From Metopolophium dirhodum (Eukaryota > Arthropoda > Insecta > Hemiptera > Aphididae): 64,000 bases of DNA. The position numbers and the translations under genes were made by a program. Where the stretch lies: the NCBI RefSeq assembly GCF_019925205.1, contig NC_083562.1, positions 21,266,001 to 21,330,000 on the forward strand, in the 5' to 3' direction. This document shows, piece after piece, positions 1 through 12,800 of the stretch (position 1 is the first letter of the stretch; each line of letters starts with the position of its first letter). The notes beneath the pieces are model-generated. The model made no database searches. It was given only the letters and a program-made list of their open reading frames with translations, and had not been told where the DNA came from.

Positions 1-2
1 TG

Positions 3-2293
3 CTTACCAAACAAACAGTTAAAGAGAAATCTTTATGTGAAAAATTTCGGTCTAAAGGAGGTAAACATATTAAGCACCATAATACATCAATAACACACAC
101 AGTTGATACTAATAGATATTTTTTCATAATAGGAACACATGTTATGGAATTTTGTCCACACGGTACTCGATCAGATTGCATGGAAGGACATGTTTGTAAA
201 AAGCTTCATTTCAAAAAAATTATCCAAATGCATACTGATGAAACTTTAGGTGATTGTTCTTTTCTAAACACTTGTTTTCACATGGATACGTGTAAGTAAG
301 TATCAATACATTTTATGCTGATATATTTATAAAACTTAATATAATTACTAATTAGAAGGTAATATAATGTTGACATATCAGATTATAAATACATTTATTG
401 GTAAATATTCTAGGAATTACAGTGAATAGATTAAAGCCAGGTGTATATATAGGTTAGGTTAGATGGGTAGATTTATATAGGTAGTCAGATGAGCTATTAT
501 TATATAAATTACTTTAAAAACATACATATATTGATATTAAAATATTAATTTATTAAATTAGGTATAGAGTTTATCAGAGGATAATAAATTTTAAATAACT
601 TAAACTAATTTATAATATTGATAATTTATCTTTCATATAAAATATAATCCACGAGTAACTCTGTACTTCTCATAGTTACCCCTAAACTAAGAATGTTGCA
701 TAAATAATTAGATGTGAATTTGCCCAAGCGCCCAATTAGTTACATAAGATACATTGGTTTTGGTAAAATTGTATGGTATTAGACATTAGTTTTATACTTG
801 TATATGTGAAATAAATGATAATTTATCACAGATGGCCTATTTCTTGAAATTTATGGGGCTTTCTCTAAATTGTGAGAAAATTGTTATCATTTAAATAACT
901 TATTTCTTAAGTTGAATGGGTTAATGATTTGAGTGTTATCCTTGTTTCATTTTAGTATTTACCGATATTAAGCTTATTATCTATAAAGTTAGATATAATA
1001 GTGTTTTTCAGTTCATCTGTTATACTAATAATACTCCTAACTTGTACCCTTAATTTTGGTTATTACCATAACTGATTAAAAATACTATAAATATTTATTA
1101 TTTATTAGTATTCAGTTTACTTTTTAAATATTTGATTTAATATAAAAATTAATAAATAAATTACATGATATGGATAGTAAATATTAAAAAAAAATTGTTT
1201 CTTATATCTTGTAAAAATGTGCTACTTACTTGCTATAGATATGTTCACTATGCAGTTGATGGCGTAACTAGTAAAGTGAGTTTAGTGAACGCCCTTAATA
1301 GTTTTCCATCCAAAAAAGGGTTGATTAATGGTAAGTCTGAATTGCTTCCATGTCAGTGGATTCAGTGTGATTTGAGGTTTATGGATTTCACTTTTTTGGG
1401 TGAGTAATAAGTCAATATTCAATTATCAAGGACATATTCTGTCTAATTTATTATTTTTAGTCTTCATACATTGTTGTGTAATCTAGGAAAATTTGCTGTT
1501 ATTATGGCCGATCCACCATGGGATATTCATATGGAACTTCCTTATGGTACATTATCTGATGACGAAATGCGACGATTGGGTATTCCACAATTGCAGGATG
1601 AAGGACTTATATTTTTATGGGTTACTGGACGGTAAGCTTAGAGCATAATAATTGCATTAACTGTATTAAATTGTTATCATTTTAATAACATCAATTTTTT
1701 AAAGAGCTATGGAGCTCGGCAGAGAATGTCTAAAATTATGGGGTTATGAACGAGTAGACGAGATAATTTGGGTGAAAACTAACCAGTTACAAAGGATAAT
1801 AAGGACTGGCCGAACAGGTCACTGGCTGAATCATGGCAAAGAACATTGTTTGGTGAGATATTTAATATTTTTAAACTATAATGTTGGTCCTACAACTAGT
1901 GATACAAATTAAGTGAGACACATTGTATATTTTTAAGGTGGGCAAGAAAGGCAACCCTCCCAGTTTAAACTGTGGTTTGGATTGTGACGTTATAGTTGCT
2001 GAAGTACGAGACACTAGTCACAAGCCTGATGAAATATATGGTATTATAGAACGATTGTCACCCTTTACTAGAAAAATTGAGTTATTTGGACGGTCTCATA
2101 ATATTCAACCCAACTGGTAAGTTTATACTTTGCTATCAATTGTATTATTTAATTTTAATGGAATTTTTTATGCAGGATTACACTTGGAAATCAGGTAGAA
2201 GGTATCAGGCTAACTGATCAAGATCTCATAACAAAATTCAGAAAAGCATACCCATCAGGAAATTGTTTGACAACATTAAAGAGGAATACATGA
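3..2293 (+). CDS. METTL3: METTL3, N6-adenosine-methyltransferase catalytic subunit (3' part, 7 exons in window)
   Basis: Catalytic subunit of the nuclear m6A writer, which transfers methyl from S-adenosylmethionine to mRNA adenosines as a heterodimer with METTL14. Coding segments: 3-60 (open at the window edge), 133-295, 1239-1399, 1487-1631, 1705-1852, 1938-2116, 2176-2293. All junctions are GT-AG and phases agree, giving 323 C-terminal residues ending at a TGA. Order: SLCEKFRSKGG lead-in; first CCCH finger (EFC, SDC, HVC, LHF); second CCCH finger (DCSFLNTCFHMDTC then VHY); a variable linker; the methyltransferase fold with DPPW at 1510-1521; the segment RTGRTGHWLNHGKEHCL; and the C-terminal ELFGR and QPNWITLGNQ motifs. 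These match known METTL3 proteins along the whole stretch; vertebrate METTL3 is about 580 residues, so the N-terminal part lies left of the window. All catalytic residues I can recognise are present. It is convergent with the Kazal gene. Confidence 0.96.
61..132 (+). other. 72-nt stop-free intron inside METTL3
   Basis: The donor is G/GTAAAC at 61, the acceptor ATAATAG/GA ends at 132, and a TACTAAT branch-point match lies about 20 nt before the acceptor. Splicing gives FRSKGGTHVMEFC, which aligns without gaps to the family sequence leading into the first zinc finger. The 72 nt are a multiple of three with no stop in the gene frame, so retention would add 24 residues rather than truncate the protein. 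Confidence 0.8.
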
Positions 2294-3306
2294 GTTTATT
2301 TATATTGTTATTGTTGCTGTTGTATCAATCCATTAATTGTTGTAATAATATGTAAGAAAGAACAAATATCAGTTTTCAAATGTTTTATTTTATTATGTTA
2401 TTTATTTGTTGTAAATTAATAGTAAGTATGAAATTATTAAATTATGACAAATAAAAGTACCCAAAATCAATTGACCAGTTTATTTAGTTAAAATGTCATT
2501 TTATAAATTTCTTAATTTGTATATAATATGACATTGTATTGGCACTTGCTTTATTTAATATTTCGGGTCGGGTAAGACACGTAATGTTATCAACTTGATG
2601 GGCCAATACTTAAGTATATAATTTGTTTGAGAGCACAACATATTATTAATTAATAAATAATCTTAAAATTAAAATTCAATACCCTAGAACCTAAGTATTA
2701 GGTAATATGTTTGAATTTGATTGATTTTCATGCCACGTCACTCAATTATATAATATTATAATAATGTAGTACATAAAATTTATATAAGAAAAAAAGCGTT
2801 TGGTGTTTTAAGAATTTCATAAGTAGAGAAAAATGTGTTACAATGATGTACACTTTATAGAATTATACTTGTGGCATTGACATAAATTCTAACACATTTG
2901 AGGTGATTAACCATAGGTGGAAATCCATTAAAATTTCAGGGGAGCTAACATTTTTAACATCAATATGAGCGGGAGGCTTCGATCCCACAGAACTAAAAAA
3001 TGAGTAGGCTTGACGGACTTAAGGAAAGCCTCCTCCGATTTCCGCCAATGCGGTTAACATTTAAAGTATTATAATTATACAATTTAATTTAATATATTGA
3101 CAAATCACGGATGTAAATAAACCCTTCTAGTGTTTAAAAAATCATATTAAATTAAAATATAAATATAGTATGTACCTAATGCGTTATCAAAAAAAAACGC
3201 AACATAATATCAAAATCTTTGCGAATAATAATAATAATAATAATATATGTATACTTCATCATGCATTATAGTATAATATTATAATAAATAATATTATTAT
3301 GTAGGA
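2294..3306. other. Convergent intergenic region between METTL3 and the Kazal gene
   Basis: Holds both 3' untranslated regions. Two things stand out: a GC-richer patch at about 2965-3055 with a GGAGGCTT/AAGCCTCC inverted repeat and a CTTCGATCCC motif, and an (AAT)n microsatellite at about 3223-3245. No coding potential is visible. Confidence 0.6.
2450..2455 (+). promoter_or_regulatory. Candidate METTL3 poly(A) signal
   Basis: An AATAAA hexamer 157 nt downstream of the METTL3 stop codon, in AT-rich 3' flank. It is the first strong match after the stop. No transcript evidence is available, so the true cleavage site is an inference. Confidence 0.5.
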
Positions 3307-3538
3307 TCAGTACAAATAGTTTTTAGGCTCTTCGGTGGGCTGCCCGCAAACGCCGTGATACTGTTTGCTAACCAGCGACCGGGACCGACAGTTCTCCATT
3401 TCCAAGAAACAGTCGTTGCTGTAAGTCTTCAGGTCGGTGCCGCAAATCGGGTCGTACAGAGTCGGACACACCCGCTGGCATCCTTTGAACTGGAATCCGG
3501 TCAGACACCTCTTCATGGGCACCACGTACACGTGTTTC
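3307..3538 (-). CDS. Kazal gene exon 9: end of domain 8, domain 9, stop
   Basis: Acceptor CTTTCCTCAG, phase 2 start. Completes domain 8 with VPMKRC, then gives domain 9 (CQRVCPTLYDP, ICGTDLK, YSNDC, MENC, YHGVC; P1 Thr) and a short tail rich in Glu, Pro and Tyr before the TGA. The last domain has a longer Cys5-Cys6 loop than the others. Confidence 0.92.
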
Positions 3539-6500
3539 CTGAGGAAAGATAAATACAATCAGGACTCTGGACTTGGACTTGTGTCGTTGGGATTTATATT
3601 TTTAACGCGTTGTGATGAAGTCCAACCAACTCCAAGTTGCCCAGCTATAAATCCCAAAACAACTTTTTTTAGTGTGCATTTTCACTTTTCAGTTAATTAG
3701 TTTTCCTAATCCACAAATATTTGGATATAAAGGGGTATGAATAGTATTGAAAAATGCTATGAAAATGTATTTTTGTATTTCCAATAATATGGTTAATTGG
3801 GTGATTTGAGAGTAAATAAATACACCTATTATCAAAATTGTAGAAGAGAAGTTAATCTATACCTGTCAATCATCGATGTTTTAATTACCAAACTCAAAAA
3901 GTAAAATATCACAAGTCTTGGAGCTAAATATTGGTCATTGAAAATTAAATATCAAAAATCGACTCCTATACAAGCCTAGATAAACTTCTTCTCTTCAATT
4001 TGTATAATAGGTGTTCATATTGTAATGTCACCCAGTAAGCTATATAATTGGAAATACCTACGAAACTAAGTTTCAGTGTTTCACTAAAATTCACATTTGT
4101 AATTAATGTGTAAAGTGCGAGTGCGCTCCTCTATTTAATTTATAAATCACTAATGATCACTTATTACGTTTACACGACCCGTGTACACATAAATAGAAAA
4201 TTGCCTATATTTAACTCCTTACGGATACGGTCGGTATTCATACCCCTTAAGTCCGGCCAACTCTTTGCTGTATGCCCGTATCGTAACGGCGCGCGTACCC
4301 CCGGCCCTAGCCCAAAGCGTACACTCATCACTCACCCACAGTTTTCGCGTTTCATTTCGCATTCGTTCCTGTACAGCTTGTTGTCAGATCCGCACACAAA
4401 CTCTTTAGTCTTGTCACATTGTTGGTGGCACAGGGCCGTCGTGGGACAGTGGTGCGGCGGAACGGCCACGACTTTTTGCCCGCATGTGTTCATCTTCAAA
4501 TCGCACTCCGATCTGTCAATAGTAAATTGTCATAATATCATTACCAACATGCACGTACACAGGGGGGCTTAGGGGTTCAACCCCCTCCCACAACAAAAAA
4601 TAAAAAAATAAATAATAGTTCTGTAATTTATTTATGTATAGACTATGACCCTCCTGAATAAATGTCAATTAAATTTCATTCATTGGGTAAAAAGCTTGAC
4701 AATTTAATACAAGGGTTCTAATATATGGATGGAAAAATGAATCTAGTTGGTGTTTTGGGAAGGTCAAAATTTAAAATCCCAATAGTTTTCAAACGCGCAA
4801 GGACGTACAAAAAAAATTAAAGAAACACGGGAATTTTTACGCAAAATCGGTTTTTGACAAATTCTATTTTGGTTTTTGGTGTAACTTTAAAACAAATGAC
4901 TGTACATACATCAGATACATGTAATTTTCACTGACTATCTATAATAGAATTGTCTATACACCATAACATTTTCAAAATATTTTGACTTGTTTTGAGCTGT
5001 TATTACGGATATTTTTAGTTTCCAATTTTTTTTAGTTTTTTTTCTATAAATGTCAATAAAATTGTATTCAGTCTGTAAATTTCACAATCTGGCCATTTTC
5101 AGTAGGCTGTATTGTCAATAAGTCGTCAGTAATTTAAGTCGTCACGATTTAACTATCAGTTGCATTAATTTAATTATCTCCCCACCGTCTGTTTGTATGG
5201 CTATCTATAAAATATTCATGTTCAGCGAATATCGTATTATGTACGATCACGTTAGTTTTAAAATTAGAGTGAATTGACCTCTTAAAAATGAAAAGGTAAG
5301 ATTATTATCATAGGCTTTTCATTATATTTTAATTTTAAAGCGAGTTAAGAGTATTTTAATAAGTAAGTACTGCAGTTATATTATTTAAGTATTTTCATTG
5401 GGGATTTTTTATCCAGGGGTTTTTATTCCGGGGATTTATTTTTTCCGTTTACCGTATATGCATTAGGTACCCAACTGCCTATATGGCTATATCAGTAAAC
5501 TGATCTAACGTGTAAACGTCTACTAACCTGTAAACGTTACCGTCGGACGCGCACACCGGTTCTTCTCGTTCGTTTTCACAGCTCTGTGGGCACTTTTCAG
5601 TGGATAGCAGCGATGAACACTTGCCCAAGTGTGCCATCTGTATTCCTCTCCTGAAACGACACAGTGCGATGAATTTTAGTGACAATAATAACGTTTATAG
5701 AGAGTGTCCTCATATTTTTTTCTTAAGCGTACGTAGGTATTACAGAATATGATAAATTATAAATTATGAAATAAATACAAAATGCTCTGACAATCTATAT
5801 TTAGCAATTTAATTAATGACTTACTTAAAACAATTCGGTACCTAATCGATTACCGTGTAATGTATAATAATATAATATATAACTCACCCATTGTTTATAT
5901 AAATATTGGTATTATTATTATATAATAGGTACCTATATCGTATACCTGCCTAATATTATTTTACTATTTAAATAACTCCTAGTGTTTTTTGAAAGTTGTA
6001 ACGTCTGAATCTTAACCAGCCAATGCAACCCACGAGTGCATGGTTTGCGCGCATTGTATGTTAATTTATTATTTAGTAAAGTGCAACTTCGCTGATTGTC
6101 GGACCGCGCACACATCGTGTCGATCATCGATTATTGCTTATTATCTAATATATTTCATTATAATATTATTATTATGTTTATTAAACTTTACCGCAAGAAT
6201 TTTTTACACTTTAAACATTCTTAGTTCTTACAGTGTAAAAATTGAAAACTACATAAATTATAACCGTGGCATGTGTGTACGGTATACCTAATAAATACCT
6301 ACATTGGTGCCGATTTTGTTGGTGATTACCTAGGTATAACTTTCATTTTTAGCGCCTTAATTCGTTTTGATTACAGTCACTACACCTATACACTTAATCT
6401 GCGTTTAATGATATATAAGTAAAATGTATAGTATTATAATTTATAGTGTATTCTAATATTGGTACTTAGTACTTACAAACAAGTAGCCTGGTCCAATTGG

Positions 6501-9500
6501 CATTGATTTTTATAATTCTGAGCGTCGTTTCCACAAATTGGGTCCGCGTCATCTGGGCACTGACCCTTGTTGCACTTGTTGATCCTGGCTCTACACTTTT
6601 CCAAATCTACCTTAGTCACTTTCTTCTTGGTCTGTTGTCTGTTAAACAACAATAGCACGTCTAAGTATTCCCAAAAAAACCTCGAAAATCTAACCTAACC
6701 TAACCCAACCCAACCTAACTCTTCACATATGATGTGAGTTGGATTCAGTATTATAGAGAAATAGGGGTTTCTCAGGTTAGGTCTGGTTATTATTCGTTTT
6801 ATTCCGCTCTCACCCGCAGTTGAGCATTTTCATCTCGCACTCGCTACGGTACACGTTGCCATCGGAGCCGCACGTCAGCCGGTCCTTCTCTTTGTCGCAA
6901 TTCACTGGACACGCGTTCGATGAACCGACCCGGTTGCGTTCTTGGCTTAGGCAGAACGCCATGGGAACCTCAAACACGTGCTTGCCGCAGTTTTTGGACT
7001 TCATCCGGCACGCGTTGCTGTAGATGTTGCCATCCGACCCACAAGTGGGTTTTGACACCCGCCAACACGATTCCCGGCAGTGTCTGGTCGTCTGACAGTG
7101 TTTCTTGGATGTCCTCACCACCCCTTGTCTGCCACAAAAATAATTATTATATTCTCGTGTAAAAATAAACGTTACCTATTATTCAGGTTAAAATAGATGT
7201 GTTAACTAGTTCAAGGAAAACTATGGTTCCTACCTCATTTTTTAGAATATAGGATTCCTTAAAATATTATTAACTCATAAAATATTACTGATAGAAAGTA
7301 CTACTGAATTAATGGATGCAACTATGAATAATGTATACCTAATTGTTAAAATATCTACTATTTCTGATCCGTTGTACTTTAACTTTTAAGATAAATTTGT
7401 TCAGATACTAATCGTTTGATTTTAAATTTGGATGCATCGTGCATCAATGTTTAAAAAAAACTCAGTGCTTAAAATTTTACAGTTTCTAGAATAGTTATCA
7501 TTTGAAAAAAAGTTTGTATCGACACTTCAGAACACTTCTTAAATGGCATAGAAATCTAAATGTTAGAAAATGTGGCTTTAGTAATTAAGTGCCTATATCT
7601 TATACTCAAAAATTCCAAAAATCTTAATTTCAATAAATGCATTAATAAAAAGCATGATTGATATTGTGTACATAGTTATAAAATAAATATTTTATAAATA
7701 ATAAATATAGATCGTACATATACAACCCGATCGATATGCCATTAATTATTATATTATACAACGTATTCTGATCCTTACCCGCAAGTGAACAGTTTCATCT
7801 GACAAGTGTTCTTGTAAACGTTTCCGTCGGATCCACAAATAGGTCCATCCATAGGCGCTTGGTCACAGTTAACCGGACAGTTTTCCCTGTGGGCTGATAT
7901 ATTGCTACATGGTCCCAAGTGCGACATCGACGTGCCGACTCTGCGAAAAACGGACGTGGATGTGATACAGATGCACACGATTATAATTTATAATATTTAT
8001 ATCATAAAATAAATCGTAGATAGAGGTTGTAACATTCGATATTATAAAGTATTATGTTTTATACTAATTATCTCAATCGAACTAAAAACGATCATTGTCG
8101 TAAACGTGCTCAGATATTTCCAGTGTGGCTGTGGTTTAGAACAATTTTAATGGGATTAAATACTTTTTAGGAATATTTTCTCGAGTGCCTATATAGGTAT
8201 ATGGAAATATATAGCCATATAGGTATTTACTAGAAAAATGATGATATTTGAGGAAGGAATGTAAATTGAGTTGGAGTTAATTGTTCTGGTTACCTACACC
8301 GGCAGAGTCTTATATATTGTATAGATAGTCACACATATTCACACAGGTATTTTCTCATATATATCATATTATGAATGATTACCTAGGTATGTTCTGTTTG
8401 CTTTTAAAACCAGCCAACTATCCTGTTTGTGCATGCCTATGTACAATGTACATATTATATCAGTGATGTATGCAGGAGGGGTTAAGGCGTCGTAACCCTC
8501 CTCAAAAATTGTTAAATAAGAAAAAAAATTGCATTAATAAATCATTTTTATAAAAAAATTGTCAACAATTAATTTTCTACCAGCCCCCCTCCACCAAAAA
8601 AATACAACTCTGGATACGCCACTGTATTATATATTTATATATTGTATAATAGTATTATATAATACTTATATGATGTCAGTCGGTTTAGTAAGTAGGATGT
8701 AGGTACCTAACCTATACAGCTCTACTGTTTTTTCTTTCGCTTTAAAACAAATCATTGTTAATATTTTATTTCTTTTTCATCCCCTACATAAGTTTGTATA
8801 CACCACTGATATGTGTTATATATAATATATTCGCAGGCAGCTGTCTGTTGCTATATTTATATATAAGGCGTACTGACCTACATATTTCCACTTGCATCAT
8901 ACATCTGTTTAGGTACGTCCGGCCATCGGTACCACATACCGCGTCCTGTTCTTTGCCACAACGATGTTCGCAATTCGATCCGTAAGCCCGTAGACACTGC
9001 GTTGAGCTCTCTGCCACAGCTATGCCTGTAGTGCACACACGGTAAAGGAGAAAAAAAGAGCGCGATCGGTATGAGTATAATTTTATTATCAATGAATCGG
9101 AAACTTTATTACAACGATAAAAATACCATCGAGCGTAAAAACAAAAATAATTTATTACAATATTTGGTATTCGAAGGACACTACACAGTCATTTGTTGTG
9201 TACGTCTTACAAGCGCGTAACATACCAAATTTACGCTCAGCAGATCACGTTCAACTCTGTTATTTTAAAAATTAGAGTGAATCGGACCTATTGTAAAACT
9301 TGATGGTAAGAACATTATCTGCGTTTGTATGTGGGTATTTATTCAGTTTTTAAGTGAGTTATGAGCATTTTTAGTTTAAGCTATATTATATAAGCATTAT
9401 GCATACCTTGCTAAAAAATTGAACTATCGTAAAAAACCCACATTTAAACGTAGATAATGTTCTTACCATAAAGTTTCATAATTAGTCGATTCACTCTAAT

Positions 9501-9770
9501 TTTTAATCTAACAGAGTTAACGTGATCTGCTGAGCGTACATTTTCTGTGTAGCGTCCTACAGTTACAAGTAACAATAATATTATATCGTAATTGTTCACC
9601 TTTTCCGCAAGTCTTCTTTTTCAGTTCGCACTCGTTCGGATAAATTATGCCATCCGAACCGCAAACCGGTTCTTCGGAACTTCCCTGCGGACATATCCTG
9701 GGACACGCGGAATCCCTGGCTCCGGATGCGCCTGCCGTAATAACAATAATTGATTTTATTAATGACATAC

Positions 9771-9801
<31 letters not shown>

Positions 9802-12800
9802 AATAATGCACAGATTTCTACACTATAGGTACACTAGGAATTCTGAATAAAACGAATACAAAATAATTAAGTTCGTCCGTTATGTTTTGAGTTCGAAAAT
9901 TTGTACATGGATATAAAAATTGCAAACTACCTATTTATATAATGTACTAAAATACAAAAGATATACAAACTATTTAGATACATATCCGTGTCAATTTCCC
10001 AACCGAGAAAATGTTGAAATGAGATTAACTGTACAGGTAACACGAGTTTTTCAACTAGTGTAGTAGGTACCATTTAATAGGTATGGTACCTATTTAGAAG
10101 TCCGTGTAATAATATATTATAATCTGAACAATTAATTCCGATTTCAATGCTTGTATCTAATATAAGTGGACGTAAAATTATCGGCACGTGACACACTTCT
10201 CCAGTTTTCTGCATGTCATAATATTTTATTTGAAACGTTATTAAACTACTTATTAGTTAATAGTCATTATCAATAAATGCTTCCGCTCTGCAGCGTAGAC
10301 GATTTAAAAGATCTTTGACCGAACTACCGAAGCAACGAATGCTTTATGATATACCTACCTATAATATATTATACGCGATATGTACTGTTCGCGTTCGGTG
10401 ACTTGCTATTGAATAGGTAAGCGTCAATACGTCATTCATCAATGATGTAATGCTAAACGATTTGTGTTTGTATTAAATCGTACCTAAAGTAATTTTTTTT
10501 ACACTCCTAATACGCGTGTGTTATACATGCAGCAAAGCGCAGTCCAAAAAGTCCGTCAAACACATTAAAAAGTTGTCTAGGTACGCTTTAAATCTGTATT
10601 GACACTATTGGTACAGTATAGAATTTTCCAGTGTTTTTCGAGCTCTATATAAAATGCGCACGTGTATTCTATGTATCTACCTATGTAACCTTATATTAAT
10701 TTAAGTTCAATAATTCATAATATATCATACACCTACTTAATATATTGTTCAACGCTATATACTATTCTGTATATAGGCCCAACTGATAAAAACGCGCTAT
10801 TAAATTATACACCTAGAGTATTATTATCTATACATTTTAGATTTTGAGTGGAACGACGAATGTATTGATTTTACAATGATGTGTGTTTTTTTATTTTTTT
10901 TTTGTATCTGTCATCACCTTTTACTTTTTAGGACGGTAAAAGTTCCTAGATTTTCTTCAACAGTATCTTTTCTGATAGGAAAGCGAATCTAGTTGGTACT
11001 TTGAAGAGTCGTGAAAAGCGCCGTGAAAAACAAAAGAAAAATTCAGGAAAAACGGGGATTTTTACGCAAAATCGATCTTTTACTAAATCGATTTTGGTTT
11101 TTGGTGTAACTCTAAAACACATGACCGTAGATACATGAAATTTTTACTGAATGTTTATATTAGCATTTTTAATGCACCATAACATTTTCCAAATATTTTG
11201 ACTCTTTTTGTGCTGTTTACGGTCATTGTCAGTTTTCAATTTTTTTTGTTTTGTTTTCTATAAATATCAATACAATTTTATTTGTTTGGTAAAAAAGCGT
11301 GAAAATTTAATGCAAGGCACCTGATATATTGTTACAAAAGCAGTTGAAAAATATTAAAAATACATTGGCACAATTTTTTTTTATAAGCATTTAAAGATTG
11401 AATTTTGACAAAATTTATCAAATATTACTTTATTTACATTAATTTCATCAAATATACCATAGTAATATCATAGGCTGACTGACTGTTTTCGCTTAGAATC
11501 GTTTTTCTTGAATTATATCATCGAATTCAAATTTAACACCATCCATTACAGTGACCCACTTGTAAACTTCTGTACAGCAGAGTGACACCCACTTGCCCAC
11601 CTTTTTCTCTTTTAAACTCGTTATATTGTCTTAAAAATCTTTACAAGACAATTGTCACTCTAGTTTAACGCTAATTAATAAGATTATAACAATATGGTGG
11701 TACCAAAAAGTCTTATAAAAACACCACTACACCAGCTAATCCCTATATTATACCTGATATATATATATACCTATAATATGATATATTCATAATTAACAAC
11801 AATATACCATCTATAAATTTGCCACAGCGTACGTATCGGTGATGTATATTTTATTTCTGGATTCAATCAAACTGTCCGTCTCCGTCGCGGGCGAGCGTGT
11901 GAGTGTACAGGAAAGTATAATAATAAACGCTGTCGTGTTTCAGGTTAATATTTTAATAATGATTAAATTTTCGTCCGTCGGTCTGTGTCACGGTTCTCGC
12001 GTGCCGTGATTTATAGACTTCAGTGTCGTTTTTTTATTACGCATTTGTCGTTCGTATATAGCTGGTAGGTACCATACAAACGCTCAGTCACGTCAATTAA
12101 TCCCTCGCTTTACCGCACCGTCGTGCTTATAAAATATAAAATATGAATGTAATATTATTGTTATGTATGAACGACCGTGATTTCCGATCGATCACGATCG
12201 TTGATCTCGGCTGTTGTTTTTTCACGGTGCCGTTCGTAGGAATATGTATTATATTATTATTATAATTCTGCTGGTTAATGTACTGTGCTTATAGGTACGT
12301 ATATATAATATTATGTGCAGTCACTGGTCCTGTGGTTATATGTTTCTAGTCATTCGTGTGTAATATATTGACAGGAACCTATTATAGATCTAAGTGAGCA
12401 TTTGTCTTACTTAGTACCGGATCAAGGTTATTTCCTCTCATATAATATATGTTGCTGTCTAAATACCTACTTCGCCGTCTACCCTCTCCCAGTAAAATGG
12501 CATTCTATAAATTTACTTTAAGCTTTTTTTTTAATAACAATAAAATAATCTCAAGTTTTTAAACTTCTAAATAACAATAAAAAAACAATATTCGATTTAC
12601 TATCCTGTAGCTTTATACAGAGTGTCCCGTGAGAATATCCCATTAGCTGTAGAAGGAGACCCGCCGCCCGGACAAAAACCGGTTTTTTGCTATTTTACTT
12701 ATTAACTAAAAAAAATTATTAAAAACCATGAAATTAATGAAAATAAAATATTGAAAAATCAAAATGTTCACAAAAATAAACTCTATAAAGCCATCTCCAA

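Noticed and set aside
2970..3000. Possible tRNA gene based on CTTCGATCCC
   Set aside because: No matching A-box, acceptor stem or anticodon arm could be folded around it.
4153..4572. 139-codon plus-strand open frame
   Set aside because: It is antisense to Kazal exon 8; the minus strand has the cysteine pattern and the splice sites.
6820..7162. Plus-strand open frames over the Kazal exon 5 region
   Set aside because: Shadows of the GC-richer Kazal coding exon on the other strand.
9596..9811. 71-codon minus-strand frame with poly-leucine
   Set aside because: The leucines come from an (AAT)n microsatellite, and the frame differs from the Kazal exon 2 frame.
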